From NCBI GenBank assembly GCA_015065695.1, contig SVPT01000008.1:1-40944 (forward strand): DNA of 40,944 nucleotides, in the 5' to 3' direction. Under the pieces are notes generated by a model, which did not search any database, had not been told where the DNA came from, and saw nothing but the letters and a program-made list of their open reading frames with translations. Position numbers and translations under genes: made by a program. Position 1 is the stretch's first letter; the number at the start of each line of letters is the position of its first letter. This stretch comes from Oscillospiraceae bacterium (GTDB lineage Bacteria; Bacillota; Clostridia; Oscillospirales; Acutalibacteraceae). Shown here piece after piece: positions 15,782 through 26,054 of this stretch.

Positions 15782-18700
15782 ATGCTTAAGCTGGTTGTTG
15801 GCGGAGCGGGTGCGGGAAAAACATGGTGGACGCGGCAGCAGATAAAGAAGCTCATTGATGAGGGTGAACACCCTGTGCTGCTCGTGCCGGAACAGTTTTC
15901 CTTTGAGAGCGAACGTGCCATGCTGGATTTGCTGGGCGCGGCTGATGCAAAGAAAGCCGAGGTGCTCAGCTTCAGCCGTCTTGCAGAGCAGATTGCCCGT
16001 CTGACAGGCGGCTGCGCAGGTACACCCATAGACGACTGCGGCAGAGCTGCTGCCATGACTGTTGCCCTTTCGCAGATAAGCGGACAGCTTGAGCTGTACC
16101 GCTCAGAGCGCCCCTCTTCGCTTACCGAGCATCTTCTTGACGCGGTAAAGGAATTTAAGGTGTGCGGAATCACCGCACAGCAGCTTGCCGATACCGCAAA
16201 GGACGAGGGGGCTTCCGTCGCCCTCAGACGCAAGCTGCGTGACCTCTCGCTCATCTACGCCGCCTACGAAGCCACTGTCGCCCAGGCTTACACCGACCCC
16301 ATGGACGACCTGGAGCGTCTGTCGGCAGGACTGGACGAAAGCCGCTATTTTGAGGGCAGAACGGTGTTCATGGATTCCTTCCGTGGCTTTACCGGGCAGG
16401 AGCTTAAGGCGATAGAGCGCATAATCTCGCAGGCGAAGCTGTGCGTTATTACCATATGCTCCGAAGAATACAGCAGCGACAGCACAGCCGATACCGGCCT
16501 CTTTGCCGTAACCAACGCATCTGCCGCAAAGCTGGTGGCAATTGCAAAGCATCACAGTGTTCCGGTGGCTGAGCAGGAAATACTCACCGAAAGACCCCGC
16601 TTCAAAAATCCCGCCATTGCCGCTGTGGAAAGCTCTGTGCTTCGTGAAGAGCATAACCCGTATACCGGCGAGCACAGCGATAAGGTGACAATATACTCAG
16701 CCGACGGTCGATATGATGAGGCGGAATATTGCGCCCGGGAATGCCGCCGCCTGATACGCGAGGAGGGCTATAGCTGCTCGGACATCGCCATCATCGCACG
16801 TTCCGCGGAGCGGTATGCCGAACTGGTCAGCGATGCCATGGCAGTGCAGGGTGTGCCCTGTTTCATTGACCGACGGGTCGATGCAGCCGACAGTACCCTG
16901 ATGCAGTTTGTAATCGCCGCGCTGGAGGTGTCGCAAAGCTGGCAGACCGACACTCTCCTGCGCTGGATAAAAACCGGACTGGTGGACGGTATCGACTCCA
17001 ACGCCGCCGACCTTATCGAAAATTACTGCTTTGTCTGGGACATCAAGGGCAGAGCGTGGAGAGAGCCCTTTGCCGATAATCCCGAGGGCTTTGCCCCGGA
17101 GATAACCGAGGAGCAGGCGCAGCAGCTTGAGGTAATCAACGCCGCAAGGGAGCGCGCCGCAGAGCTGCTCGGTCGCTTCTGTGAGAGAATGCGCAACTCA
17201 GGCGGCAGAGGTCGTGCAATGGCAATATATCAGCTTCTCATCGAAGCAGGTGCGGACAAGCGGCTGGGCATACTGTGCAAGAGCCTGCCGCCCGCACTGG
17301 CAGAGGAGCAGGACAGGCTGTGGAATACCCTGATGGCACTGCTCGACCAGGCTGCCCTCATCACCGACGAATGTACCATGGACACAGCCGAATTTTGCAG
17401 CATAATGACCATGATGATCGACCGCTGCGATATTGGACGTATACCGCAGGGGCTTGACGAAGCGGTTTTCGGTGCCGCGGACCGCATACGCACAACCGCC
17501 CCACGCGCAGTTTTCGTTCTGGGGGCAATGGACGGAGAATTTCCTGCCGCACCTCCGGGCAGCGGCGTGTTCACCGATGACGAGCGTGTGTGTCTGCGCA
17601 GCCGTCTGGGTCTGGAGGTGGCAGAGCCCCTTGAGCGCCGTCTGCTTGAGGAACGCTTTCTGGTGTATTCCGTACTCAGCAGCGCAAGCGAGCGGCTGTA
17701 TCTGACGTGGGTGTCCGATGGCGAGGAAGAACAGCAGAGCGAGTGCGTCAGAGAGGTGCTGGCTTGTGTGCCTAATGCAAGAAAGCTCTCCGCGCAGGAT
17801 ACACTGACCGCAGAGCTTGTTGAGAGCAGAGCTGCCGCATATGAACTGGCAGCCCGCTGCTGGCGTAGCGACCCTGCCGCCGCCCGCCGTCTGATGGAAT
17901 TGGTGGGCGAGGACGAGGCATATGCACCGCGCATCAGGGCGGTTGAGCGTGCCGCGGATTGCAGGCTGCCCAATCTTTCCTCGGGAGAGGCAGCAAAGCG
18001 CATGATTGGAGGAAAGATGAGGGTGTCTCCCTCGCAGCTTGAAAAATATGAAACCTGTCCCTTTATGTATCTCTGCTGCTATGGCTACAGGCTGAGACCC
18101 CAGCGCAGGGCTCGTCTTGATAATCTTGCGGCAGGCGAGGTGACCCATTTTGTTCTGGAACGCATATTCATGCAGTTCCTTGCCGACAACGCAGAGAGCA
18201 TAAAGAAAGATAAATGCGCCGCCTTTGCCGCCTTTGCTTCGCAGAGGGAAGAGGTGGGCAAAAAGGTCAGGGCACTGCTCGCGCAGTATCTTGACGAATG
18301 CATGGGCGGCAGACAGGGCAAGAGTGCTTCCTTCCTGAGCAAGCTGCGCCGCATGGCAGACGGTCTTACTATGATGGTACTGAACACCGCCGAGGAATTT
18401 TCAAACAACGATTTTATAATGGACGGCTTCGAGGTCGGAGTGGGGGAAGAGAGCGGCGAAGTATTCGCCACCCTGCCCGGGAATAACACCGAAGTGGTCA
18501 TCACAGGACGTGTTGACCGTGTGGATACCTGCCGCCTTCCCGACGGCAGAAAGCTGCTGCGTGTGGTTGACTACAAAAGCGGAACCAAGGACTTCAGGCT
18601 GAGCGATGTGTGCAGCGGCCTTAGTATGCAGATGCTTGTGTACCTTGACCGCCTGTGCAGTGAAAGCAAGCGGTACAGGGGCTTCGACCCTGCGGGCGTA

Positions 18701-19192
18701 TTCTATGCCAAAGCGTTTTCCGGCACTATCCCCGTTTCTGCGGCTTCGGTAGGTGATGAAGACATCAGCGGCGACAGAGCAAAGGAACTCAAACGCAGGG
18801 GAATAGTGGTCGATGACGAAGAAACCCTTGAGGTGTGCCGCGCCATGGAGCATGACATTGCGGGTGTCTATATCCCCGCAAAGCTGACAGCGAAAAACAC
18901 CCTTAGTCAGCGTGAAAGCAAGGTGTGCCACCCGGAAAAATTCCGCACAGTGCAGGAATATGTGCGCTGGCGCATCATGCAAACCGTCCGCGCCGTGGTG
19001 AACGGACGCTTTGAGCCGTCGCCCATGCAGAGCGGTCAGAAATCGCCATGCGAGTATTGCGACTATGCCGCGGTGTGCCGCTACGAGGGCGGCGTGCGCT
19101 ATTCACTCAAGCTGGAAAAAGGCACCGAGCCCACCGATGTAATGACAGAAATAATGCAGAACGCTGAAAAGGAGGAGAGTACCGATGAGTAA
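15782..19192 (+). CDS. addB: ATP-dependent helicase/deoxyribonuclease subunit B
   Basis: MLKLVVGGAGAGKTWWTRQQI, VLLVPEQFSFESERAML; C-terminal nuclease region with CEYCDYAAVC Fe-S cysteines; directly followed by addA. Confidence 0.93.
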   Translation: MLKLVVGGAGAGKTWWTRQQIKKLIDEGEHPVLLVPEQFSFESERAMLDLLGAADAKKAEVLSFSRLAEQIARLTGGCAGTPIDDCGRAAAMTVALSQISGQLELYRSERPSSLTEHLLDAVKEFKVCGITAQQLADTAKDEGASVALRRKLRDLSLIYAAYEATVAQAYTDPMDDLERLSAGLDESRYFEGRTVFMDSFRGFTGQELKAIERIISQAKLCVITICSEEYSSDSTADTGLFAVTNASAAKLVAIAKHHSVPVAEQEILTERPRFKNPAIAAVESSVLREEHNPYTGEHSDKVTIYSADGRYDEAEYCARECRRLIREEGYSCSDIAIIARSAERYAELVSDAMAVQGVPCFIDRRVDAADSTLMQFVIAALEVSQSWQTDTLLRWIKTGLVDGIDSNAADLIENYCFVWDIKGRAWREPFADNPEGFAPEITEEQAQQLEVINAARERAAELLGRFCERMRNSGGRGRAMAIYQLLIEAGADKRLGILCKSLPPALAEEQDRLWNTLMALLDQAALITDECTMDTAEFCSIMTMMIDRCDIGRIPQGLDEAVFGAADRIRTTAPRAVFVLGAMDGEFPAAPPGSGVFTDDERVCLRSRLGLEVAEPLERRLLEERFLVYSVLSSASERLYLTWVSDGEEEQQSECVREVLACVPNARKLSAQDTLTAELVESRAAAYELAARCWRSDPAAARRLMELVGEDEAYAPRIRAVERAADCRLPNLSSGEAAKRMIGGKMRVSPSQLEKYETCPFMYLCCYGYRLRPQRRARLDNLAAGEVTHFVLERIFMQFLADNAESIKKDKCAAFAAFASQREEVGKKVRALLAQYLDECMGGRQGKSASFLSKLRRMADGLTMMVLNTAEEFSNNDFIMDGFEVGVGEESGEVFATLPGNNTEVVITGRVDRVDTCRLPDGRKLLRVVDYKSGTKDFRLSDVCSGLSMQMLVYLDRLCSESKRYRGFDPAGVFYAKAFSGTIPVSAASVGDEDISGDRAKELKRRGIVVDDEETLEVCRAMEHDIAGVYIPAKLTAKNTLSQRESKVCHPEKFRTVQEYVRWRIMQTVRAVVNGRFEPSPMQSGQKSPCEYCDYAAVCRYEGGVRYSLKLEKGTEPTDVMTEIMQNAEKEESTDE

Positions 19193-22100
19193 GTGGACAA
19201 CCGAACAGAAATGGGCGATAGAAGCGCGTGGCGGTACTCTGCTCGTGTCTGCGGCCGCAGGCTCAGGCAAAACAGCAGTGCTTGTCGAGCGTGTCGCGGA
19301 AATTCTGTGCGATGAAAAGGACGAGACCGATGCCGACCGCCTGCTCATTGCCACATTCACCCGTGCCGCGGCGGAGGAACTGCGCTCACGCCTTACCGAA
19401 AAGCTGTCGGAGCGTATCCGTGAAATACAGCAGCCTGCGTCAAGAATGAGACTACGCCGTCAGCAGCTTCTTCTGCAGAAGGCGCAGATAGGAACAATAC
19501 ACGCATTCTGCGCCGCCTGCCTGCGCGAGTTTTTCGCGCAGGCGGGCATCACCCCAGATTTTCGCATCATGGTGGACGGTGCGGAGCTTGAATTGCTTCG
19601 TCAGGAAACTGCCCATCAGCTTGCGGAGGAATGTTTTGAAAGCAATCAGCCTGTGTTCGTTTCTCTGCTTGACCTGTTAGGAGAAGAGCGCAATGACGGT
19701 GCGGTAGAGGAGCTTATTCTGAGGATTGACCGAATGGTCAGTGCGTTCGTTTCGCCGGAGGACAAGCTGGCGGAAATTGCTCAAAACTGCAGCGGCAATG
19801 CCTCGGTAAACGACTCTGCCTGCGTAAAGTGGCTGCTTTCCTATGCAAAGGACATCTGCGGTTATATGCAGCGGCTGTACGCACGCTGCGTGTATCTTGT
19901 GGAGGCTGAGGCAGAGCAGGTGACGCAGGGCTTGATGAAGTTGGCGCAAGAGGAGTACGATGCCCTGTGCCACCTCACCGAAGTAATGGGCGAGGGCGAT
20001 TGGGACAAGGCGAGACAGGCCTGGCTGCAAATAAATTTCAGGACTGTGTCCAAGAAAATGAAGGAAAACTTCGATGCGCAGGAGGAGTTTCTTGCCGTTC
20101 GTGACCGCGTGAAAAAGATATGGGGCGACAGCAAGCGGCTGGGCGGCATCTTCAATACCAACGCCGAGGGCATCGCCCGTGACGACCTGCAGCAGGCCGC
20201 CCCCCTGAGTGAGCTGTGCCGTCTGGTCAGCGAGTATCGCAGACGTTTTGCCGAAAAAAAGCGAGAACGCCGTATGCTCGACCCCGATGACCTGGAGCAT
20301 ATGACAGCCGCGCTGTTTACCCGCCGCGAGGGTGACAAACTGCTGCGCACCGACATTGCCCGCACAGTCGCACAAAGGTATAAATATATCCTGCTTGATG
20401 AGTATCAGGACACCAACTACACGCAGGACGTCATATTCCGTGCAATTTCCCGGGAAGAGGGAGATGAAATAGACATCGGCAGCAATATCTTCATGGTCGG
20501 TGACGTAAAGCAGAGCATCTACCGCTTCCGCAAGGCAGTGCCAAGGCTCTTTATGGACCGCCTGAAGAGCTTTGCGCCCTATGACGAGAACAACACGGAA
20601 TATCCCGCGAAGATCGTCCTCGGAGCCAACTTCCGCAGCCGTCCCGAGGTTACGGAAACGGTCAACTTTCTCTTCTCCCAGCTTATGACCGAGGAGCGTG
20701 GCGGCATCGACTACAACGACGGTCAGCAGCTTTACAGCAGAAACGATTTTGCCCAAGCTGAGGGCATGGAGAGTGAACTGCACATCATTTGCGGCAGCGC
20801 TGCCGAGCAGGACGAAACAACGGACATCGTGGAGGCACGCTACTGCGCCCGCATGATAAAGCAGATGCTGGCAGACGGCTTCTCTGTCTCCTGCAAAAAG
20901 GACGGCAAGCCCGCCCTGCGCCCCGCAAAGTACGGCGATTTCTGCATCATGCGCAGCAGCGTGCGCGGCGGTCATGGCGATGCCTTCATCAGCCAGATGG
21001 CAGAGCTGGGCATACCCATCGCCATAGGCACCGACAGCGGCTTCTACTCCGCATCAGAGGTGCGGCTGATGCTCTCACTGCTGCGTGCGATTAACAACCC
21101 GCTGGGCGATGTTGCTCTGACAGCAGCACTGCTTTCACCTGTGTTCGGCTTTGATTGTGATATGCTTGCGCTTGTCAAGGAATACGGACGAAAGCGACCT
21201 GTGTATAGCTGCTTGTGCAATGCCGCAAAGGAGCAGGGCTCATTGGCAGAACGCTGTGCCGAGGTGGTGGACACCCTGCACCGCTGGCGAGAGCTTGCCT
21301 GTGTCATGTCCTGCGACCGACTCATTGCGGAGATATACAGGGAGAGCGGTCTGCTTGCCGCTGTGCAGGCGATGCCGGGCGGCGCGGGCAGAAAGGCAAA
21401 CCTCCTGCAGCTTCAGGAGCAGGCAAGGGAATACGAAAGCAGCGGCTTCAAGGGGCTTACCCGCTTTATCCGCATGACCGACCGTGCCATAGAACAGGGC
21501 ACAGACAAAGCAACCGCTCTCGTTGCCTCGCAGAACAGTGTTTCGGTAAGAACCATACACAGCGCAAAGGGTCTGCAGTTTCCTGTGTGCATCATCTGCG
21601 GTCTGGGCAATTCCAACCGCCGCATGGGCGACAGCACAGTGGAAAGGAATGTGCTGTTCAACAGCGAACTGGGCCTTGGCGTGCAGCAGCGTGACGGCGT
21701 GCGCCGCATACGCTATCGCACCGCCCGCTTCAATGCCGTCAGACTGCGTGAAGAAAGCGAAGAGCTGGACGAGAAGCTGAGGGTGCTGTATGTGGCAATG
21801 ACACGCCCTGTCGATAAGCTGATAATGGTAACGACAATCCAGCGCAATTCCAGCGTGGAAAGCAGCACAAGCGCACTGCGCTATATGGTCAGCGATGATG
21901 GGGTAGACCCCATGTCGCTGGATTTCCACAATGTCTGCGACAGGTGGATAATGGCAAGCGCAGTCCGCCACCCCGATGCCAAGGTGCTGCGAAGTCTGGC
22001 AGGGCTGACGGATATTTCCCTGCTCAAGGCAAGTGTCCCGCTTAAGGTGACAGTGCTTGACGAAACCGACCCTCTGCTGCTTAAGGGCGAGAAGAACACA

Positions 22101-22847
22101 GCCGAGGAAACTGACGAACAATCCGCTGAATATGCCTTTGCGGGGCGGGAGGACGAGCTGCGCCGCAGAATGGATTTCCGCTGTGGAAAAAAACTGCTGC
22201 AGGACGTGCCCGCCAAGGTCACCGCCTCCGAGGTGCATCGCCACCGAAAGGGCATGACTGCGGTCACACGCCCCTCCTTCGCCAAGAAAGGCGAACTTAC
22301 TCCCACTGAGAGAGGTACCGCGCTGCACAGATATATGCAGTTCTGTGATTTTGACAAGGCAAAGAGCAGTCCCGATGACGAACTGGAGCGTCTGCTTGCA
22401 GGCGGATTCCTCAGCGAGCGCGAGGGCAAGGCTGTCCGTGGTGAGCTGAAAAAGGTCAGGACATTCTTTGAGAATACCGCCACGCTGCTTGCTCAGGCAG
22501 AGTATATGGAACGTGAGTGGAGATTCACCGCCGCCCTTGAGCCTGAGCTGTACGGGCTGTTCATGCAGGACGCATCGCCGGAAGAAAGGGCTGCCGCAAT
22601 AGAGGCGCTCAGACAGAGCGGGAAAACTGTGGTAATTCAGGGCGAATGTGACCTGCTGCTGATGATGAAGGACGAGGCGGTGGTCATCGACTACAAGACC
22701 GACCATGTAACCGACAGCAGCGAACTTGCGGAGGAATACAAAGCGCAGGTGCAGCTTTACGCAGGCGCGGTCAAGGCTGTGACTGGTCTGCCGGCAAAGC
22801 GCTGCTATCTCTACTCGTTCACGTTAGGACAACTGATTCAGGTGTGA
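19185..22847 (+). CDS. addA: ATP-dependent helicase/nuclease subunit A
   Basis: UvrD-like motifs VSAAAGSGKTAVLVERV, ILLDEYQDTNYTQ, VGDVKQSIYRFRKA, TIHSAKGLQFPVCII, VLYVAMTRPVDKL; nuclease GECDLLL...VVIDYKTD. Confidence 0.95.
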   Translation: MSKWTTEQKWAIEARGGTLLVSAAAGSGKTAVLVERVAEILCDEKDETDADRLLIATFTRAAAEELRSRLTEKLSERIREIQQPASRMRLRRQQLLLQKAQIGTIHAFCAACLREFFAQAGITPDFRIMVDGAELELLRQETAHQLAEECFESNQPVFVSLLDLLGEERNDGAVEELILRIDRMVSAFVSPEDKLAEIAQNCSGNASVNDSACVKWLLSYAKDICGYMQRLYARCVYLVEAEAEQVTQGLMKLAQEEYDALCHLTEVMGEGDWDKARQAWLQINFRTVSKKMKENFDAQEEFLAVRDRVKKIWGDSKRLGGIFNTNAEGIARDDLQQAAPLSELCRLVSEYRRRFAEKKRERRMLDPDDLEHMTAALFTRREGDKLLRTDIARTVAQRYKYILLDEYQDTNYTQDVIFRAISREEGDEIDIGSNIFMVGDVKQSIYRFRKAVPRLFMDRLKSFAPYDENNTEYPAKIVLGANFRSRPEVTETVNFLFSQLMTEERGGIDYNDGQQLYSRNDFAQAEGMESELHIICGSAAEQDETTDIVEARYCARMIKQMLADGFSVSCKKDGKPALRPAKYGDFCIMRSSVRGGHGDAFISQMAELGIPIAIGTDSGFYSASEVRLMLSLLRAINNPLGDVALTAALLSPVFGFDCDMLALVKEYGRKRPVYSCLCNAAKEQGSLAERCAEVVDTLHRWRELACVMSCDRLIAEIYRESGLLAAVQAMPGGAGRKANLLQLQEQAREYESSGFKGLTRFIRMTDRAIEQGTDKATALVASQNSVSVRTIHSAKGLQFPVCIICGLGNSNRRMGDSTVERNVLFNSELGLGVQQRDGVRRIRYRTARFNAVRLREESEELDEKLRVLYVAMTRPVDKLIMVTTIQRNSSVESSTSALRYMVSDDGVDPMSLDFHNVCDRWIMASAVRHPDAKVLRSLAGLTDISLLKASVPLKVTVLDETDPLLLKGEKNTAEETDEQSAEYAFAGREDELRRRMDFRCGKKLLQDVPAKVTASEVHRHRKGMTAVTRPSFAKKGELTPTERGTALHRYMQFCDFDKAKSSPDDELERLLAGGFLSEREGKAVRGELKKVRTFFENTATLLAQAEYMEREWRFTAALEPELYGLFMQDASPEERAAAIEALRQSGKTVVIQGECDLLLMMKDEAVVIDYKTDHVTDSSELAEEYKAQVQLYAGAVKAVTGLPAKRCYLYSFTLGQLIQV

Positions 22848-22888
22848 TTTTGGAAATAACAATAAACAAGCGAAAGGCGGAAACCAAC

Positions 22889-23668
22889 ATGAAATGGGAC
22901 GCAGAAAAATACCTGCGCTTTGAGAAACAGAGAACACAGCCTTCTCGTGACCTTGCAGCGCGTATTTCCGATACCGAAGCAAAAAGAGTGCTGGACGTAG
23001 GCTGTGGACCGGGAAACAGCACCGCTGTGCTGCAGGAGACCTTTCCCGCTGCCGCAGTCACCGGCTGCGACTTCTCCGAGGAAATGCTTGAGAAGGCAAG
23101 AGCAACCTACGGTGACAGAATGGAATTTCTGCGCTGTGATGCCTCCTGCGAGCTGCCGCAGCTTGGCAGGGGATGGGATGTGGTATTCTCCAATGCCTGT
23201 ATCCAGTGGCTGCCCGACCACCGCAAGGTGTTGTCGGATATGATGTCGCTGCTGCGCCCGGGCGGCGCGCTGGCGGTGCAGATACCATACAACTTCAGCG
23301 AGCCGATACACACCGTCATCTGCGAAAGGGCAGCACAGCCCGAGTGGCAGGCAAAGCTGGGCGGCGAGGTGCGCTCCTACGGAATGCTCACCACCGCAGA
23401 GTATTGCGCCATTCTCCAGCAGCTTACCACCGACTGGGAGGTATGGCTGACCAGCTATATGCACATACTCCCCTCATACGAAGCCATTCTGGACTGGTAT
23501 CGTGGCACGGGGCTGCGTCCCTATCTCGCTCTGCTGGACGAAGCGGACGGACAGCGCTTCGAGCAGGAGGTGCTGGAGGGCATAAAGAAGGGCTATACAC
23601 AGCTTCCCGACGGAAGCGTGCTGTTCCCGTTCCCGCGCCTCTTCCTTCTGGCTCACCGCACAACATAA
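22889..23668 (+). CDS. SAM-dependent methyltransferase, trans-aconitate 2-methyltransferase-like
   Basis: KRVLDVGCGPGNSTAVLQETFPAAAVTGCDFSEEMLEKAR; DVVFSNACIQWLPDH; MHILPSYEAILDWYRGTGLRPYL. Confidence 0.8.
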   Translation: MKWDAEKYLRFEKQRTQPSRDLAARISDTEAKRVLDVGCGPGNSTAVLQETFPAAAVTGCDFSEEMLEKARATYGDRMEFLRCDASCELPQLGRGWDVVFSNACIQWLPDHRKVLSDMMSLLRPGGALAVQIPYNFSEPIHTVICERAAQPEWQAKLGGEVRSYGMLTTAEYCAILQQLTTDWEVWLTSYMHILPSYEAILDWYRGTGLRPYLALLDEADGQRFEQEVLEGIKKGYTQLPDGSVLFPFPRLFLLAHRTT

Positions 23669-23677
23669 TAACCGCAA

Positions 23678-23718
23678 AAATAAGCCGGTCTCCCCACCTG
23701 TCGGAGACCGGCTTATTT
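23678..23718. terminator. Rho-independent terminator
   Basis: 16-bp stem AAATAAGCCGGTCTCC / GGAGACCGGCTTATTT. Confidence 0.85.
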
Positions 23719-23750
23719 GTAACAAAAGTGTGATATTTGGCGGGGTTTAC

Positions 23751-23779
23751 TTGACATCAGTTTTGTAAATGTGTATCAT
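23751..23779 (+). promoter_or_regulatory. Promoter of the polysaccharide operon
   Basis: TTGACA-17 nt-TATCAT, about 110 nt before the first ATG. Confidence 0.6.
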
Positions 23780-23892
23780 TTTTTCATGCGTGGTAAATAT
23801 AGTATATATTATAGTATACTGTGGTACTGTGCCGTATTGTGCCGAAACTCAAATCAGTATCACATTGACTTTCGTAATGAAAGAGGCAGCCA

Positions 23893-24642
23893 ATGTCATT
23901 AAGCAGGAAGAAAACAAAGAATAACAGGTCCGGCAGCAGCTTTGACACCCACAGCTACGACCTGCCGTCAAAGGAGCTTTATGATCGTCTCGCCGAGATG
24001 CAGCCCGAAATCGAGCGGGTGTGCGCGGAGGTACCGAAGAAGAGGCTGTTCAGCTTTATAAAGCGTGTTTTTGACATCGTCTTTTCCGTCATCGCGCTGA
24101 TATTGCTGTCGCCTCTGTTTTTAGTAATATCCATTGCTGTCCGCCGCTCAGGGCCGGGCGGTGCGATATTCCGTCAGCCCCGTGTGGGTCTCAGGGGCAA
24201 GGTGTTCACCATGTATAAGTTCCGCACCATGACCGAGAATGCAGAGTCCATGCTGCCCGACATCGTCGAGCGCAACGTGGGTATAGGGCCGATGTTCAAA
24301 GACCCCAACGACCCCCGCCTTACCCCACTTGGTGAAATGCTGCGCCGCTACAGCATAGACGAGCTGCCTCAGCTTGTAAACATTCTCCGCGGAGAGATGA
24401 GCTTCGTCGGTCCGCGCCCCCCGCTGGTCAGCGAGGTGGTGCAGTACAAGCCGGAGGAAACCGTCCGCCTGTCGGTCATCGGCGGTCTGACCTGTAGCTG
24501 GCAGGTGCATCGCAAGCGTGAGGCGGATTTCTACGAGTGCCTTGCGTATGATAAGGAATATATCGAAAAACGCAGTCTTTTTCTCGACCTGCTGCTGATA
24601 CTGCAGACCTTTGGCGTGGTATCAAAGGGCGAGGGTAGATAA
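23893..24642 (+). CDS. Bacterial sugar transferase (initiating polyprenyl-phosphate hexose-1-P transferase, PF02397-type)
   Basis: KRVFDIVFSVIALILLSPLFLVISIAVRRSGPGGAIFRQPRVGLRGKVFTMYKFRTM...LRRYSIDELPQLVNILRGEMSFVGPRPPL. Confidence 0.92.
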   Translation: MSLSRKKTKNNRSGSSFDTHSYDLPSKELYDRLAEMQPEIERVCAEVPKKRLFSFIKRVFDIVFSVIALILLSPLFLVISIAVRRSGPGGAIFRQPRVGLRGKVFTMYKFRTMTENAESMLPDIVERNVGIGPMFKDPNDPRLTPLGEMLRRYSIDELPQLVNILRGEMSFVGPRPPLVSEVVQYKPEETVRLSVIGGLTCSWQVHRKREADFYECLAYDKEYIEKRSLFLDLLLILQTFGVVSKGEGR

Positions 24643-24674
24643 CAATAAAATTGTGTGAATAGGGAGAAAGAAAA

Positions 24675-26054
24675 ATGAATCTTGTACTGCTTTCAGGAGG
24701 ATCGGGGAAGCGGCTGTGGCCGCTGTCAAACGATGTTCGTTCCAAGCAATTTCTCAAGCTGCTGACCGACGAAAACGGACAGAGGCAGTCCATGGTACAG
24801 CGGGTTTTCAGCCAGATAGAAGAGGTGTGCCCCGATTCCAATATCGTTGTAGCCACCAGTGAATCTCAGGCGGACCCCCTGCGCAATCAGCTTGGTCAGG
24901 GAGTGGAACTGGTGCTTGAGCCGGAGCGGAGAGACACCTTCCCCGCCATCGCTCTTGCCTGTGCTTACCTTGAGAGCAAGAAGCAGCTTTCAAGGGACGA
25001 GGTGGTCGTGGTAATGCCCGTTGACCCCTACACCGAGCTGGGCTTTTTCCGCACCTTTGCCGATATGGAAAAGGCTGTGCAGAGTGACTGCGCCGAGCTG
25101 GTGCTGATGGGCATACGTCCCGCTTTCGCATCGCCCAAGTACGGCTATATGACCTATGAGTGTGACGGTGACAGCTTCCTCACGCCGAGTGTGCCCAGAA
25201 AGGTGACAGGCTTTGTGGAGAAGCCCGAGCCCGAACGTGCTGAAAAGCTTATCGAGGAGGGTGCCGTGTGGAACAGCGGCGTATTCGCCTTCCGTCTGGG
25301 CTATGTTCTGGATCTTGTCCGCGCCGAGCTGCCCTTTGATAATTACGATGAACTGCGCCGCAACTACGGAAAGCTTACCCGCACCAGCTTTGACTACAAG
25401 GTGGTCGAGCACGCAAAATCAATTGCAGCGGTTTTCTTCGATGGTAAATGGAAGGATCTTGGCACATGGACAACCATCTCCGACGAGATGGCAGCCCCCG
25501 CGCTGGGCAACGTCATCATGGACGGCTGCAGCGGCTCCTTCGCCGTCAACGATCTGGGCATACCCATGGTCATCATCGGTGTGGACAATATCGTAGCCGC
25601 CGCCAGCCATGACGGTATACTCATTTCCTCCATCGCCGCCAGCCCGCGTGTCAAGGACCATGCCAATGAAATAGCGGCACGCCCCATGCAGGAGGAAAAA
25701 CGCTGGGGCGAGTATTCGGTTGTTGACACAGCGGAATACTCCGACGGAATGCGTTCCATCACCAAGCATATGGTGATAAACAAAGGACAGGCTATCAGCT
25801 ATCAGATGCACAGCAAGCGTGATGAGCTGTGGTCGGTAACCGACGGTGAGGGTCTGCTGTGTATTGACGGTGCATACCGCATAATGCGCCGTGGTGATTC
25901 GGTCACCATAGCCCGCGGCAGCCGCCATGCTGTCCGCGCCCTTACGAAACTGCACCTTATCGAGGTTCAGCTTGGCAGTGACCTTGACGAAAGCGACATC
26001 GAACGCTTTGATTTTGAAATGCCTTATTCTGCGGAGGGGCTGCAATGCGAATAG
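24675..26054 (+). CDS. manC: Mannose-1-phosphate guanylyltransferase / mannose-6-phosphate isomerase
   Basis: LLSGGSGKRLWPLSNDVRSKQFLKL, GFVEKPE, WNSGVFAF, C-terminal cupin RPMQEEKRWGEYSVVD...YQMHSKRDELWSVTDGEG. Confidence 0.92.
   Translation: MNLVLLSGGSGKRLWPLSNDVRSKQFLKLLTDENGQRQSMVQRVFSQIEEVCPDSNIVVATSESQADPLRNQLGQGVELVLEPERRDTFPAIALACAYLESKKQLSRDEVVVVMPVDPYTELGFFRTFADMEKAVQSDCAELVLMGIRPAFASPKYGYMTYECDGDSFLTPSVPRKVTGFVEKPEPERAEKLIEEGAVWNSGVFAFRLGYVLDLVRAELPFDNYDELRRNYGKLTRTSFDYKVVEHAKSIAAVFFDGKWKDLGTWTTISDEMAAPALGNVIMDGCSGSFAVNDLGIPMVIIGVDNIVAAASHDGILISSIAASPRVKDHANEIAARPMQEEKRWGEYSVVDTAEYSDGMRSITKHMVINKGQAISYQMHSKRDELWSVTDGEGLLCIDGAYRIMRRGDSVTIARGSRHAVRALTKLHLIEVQLGSDLDESDIERFDFEMPYSAEGLQCE

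Noticed and set aside
21240-22706. 488-aa ORF on the - strand (and 19677-20975 -, 17198-18148 -)
   Set aside because: Antisense to addA/addB, which have complete helicase/nuclease motifs.
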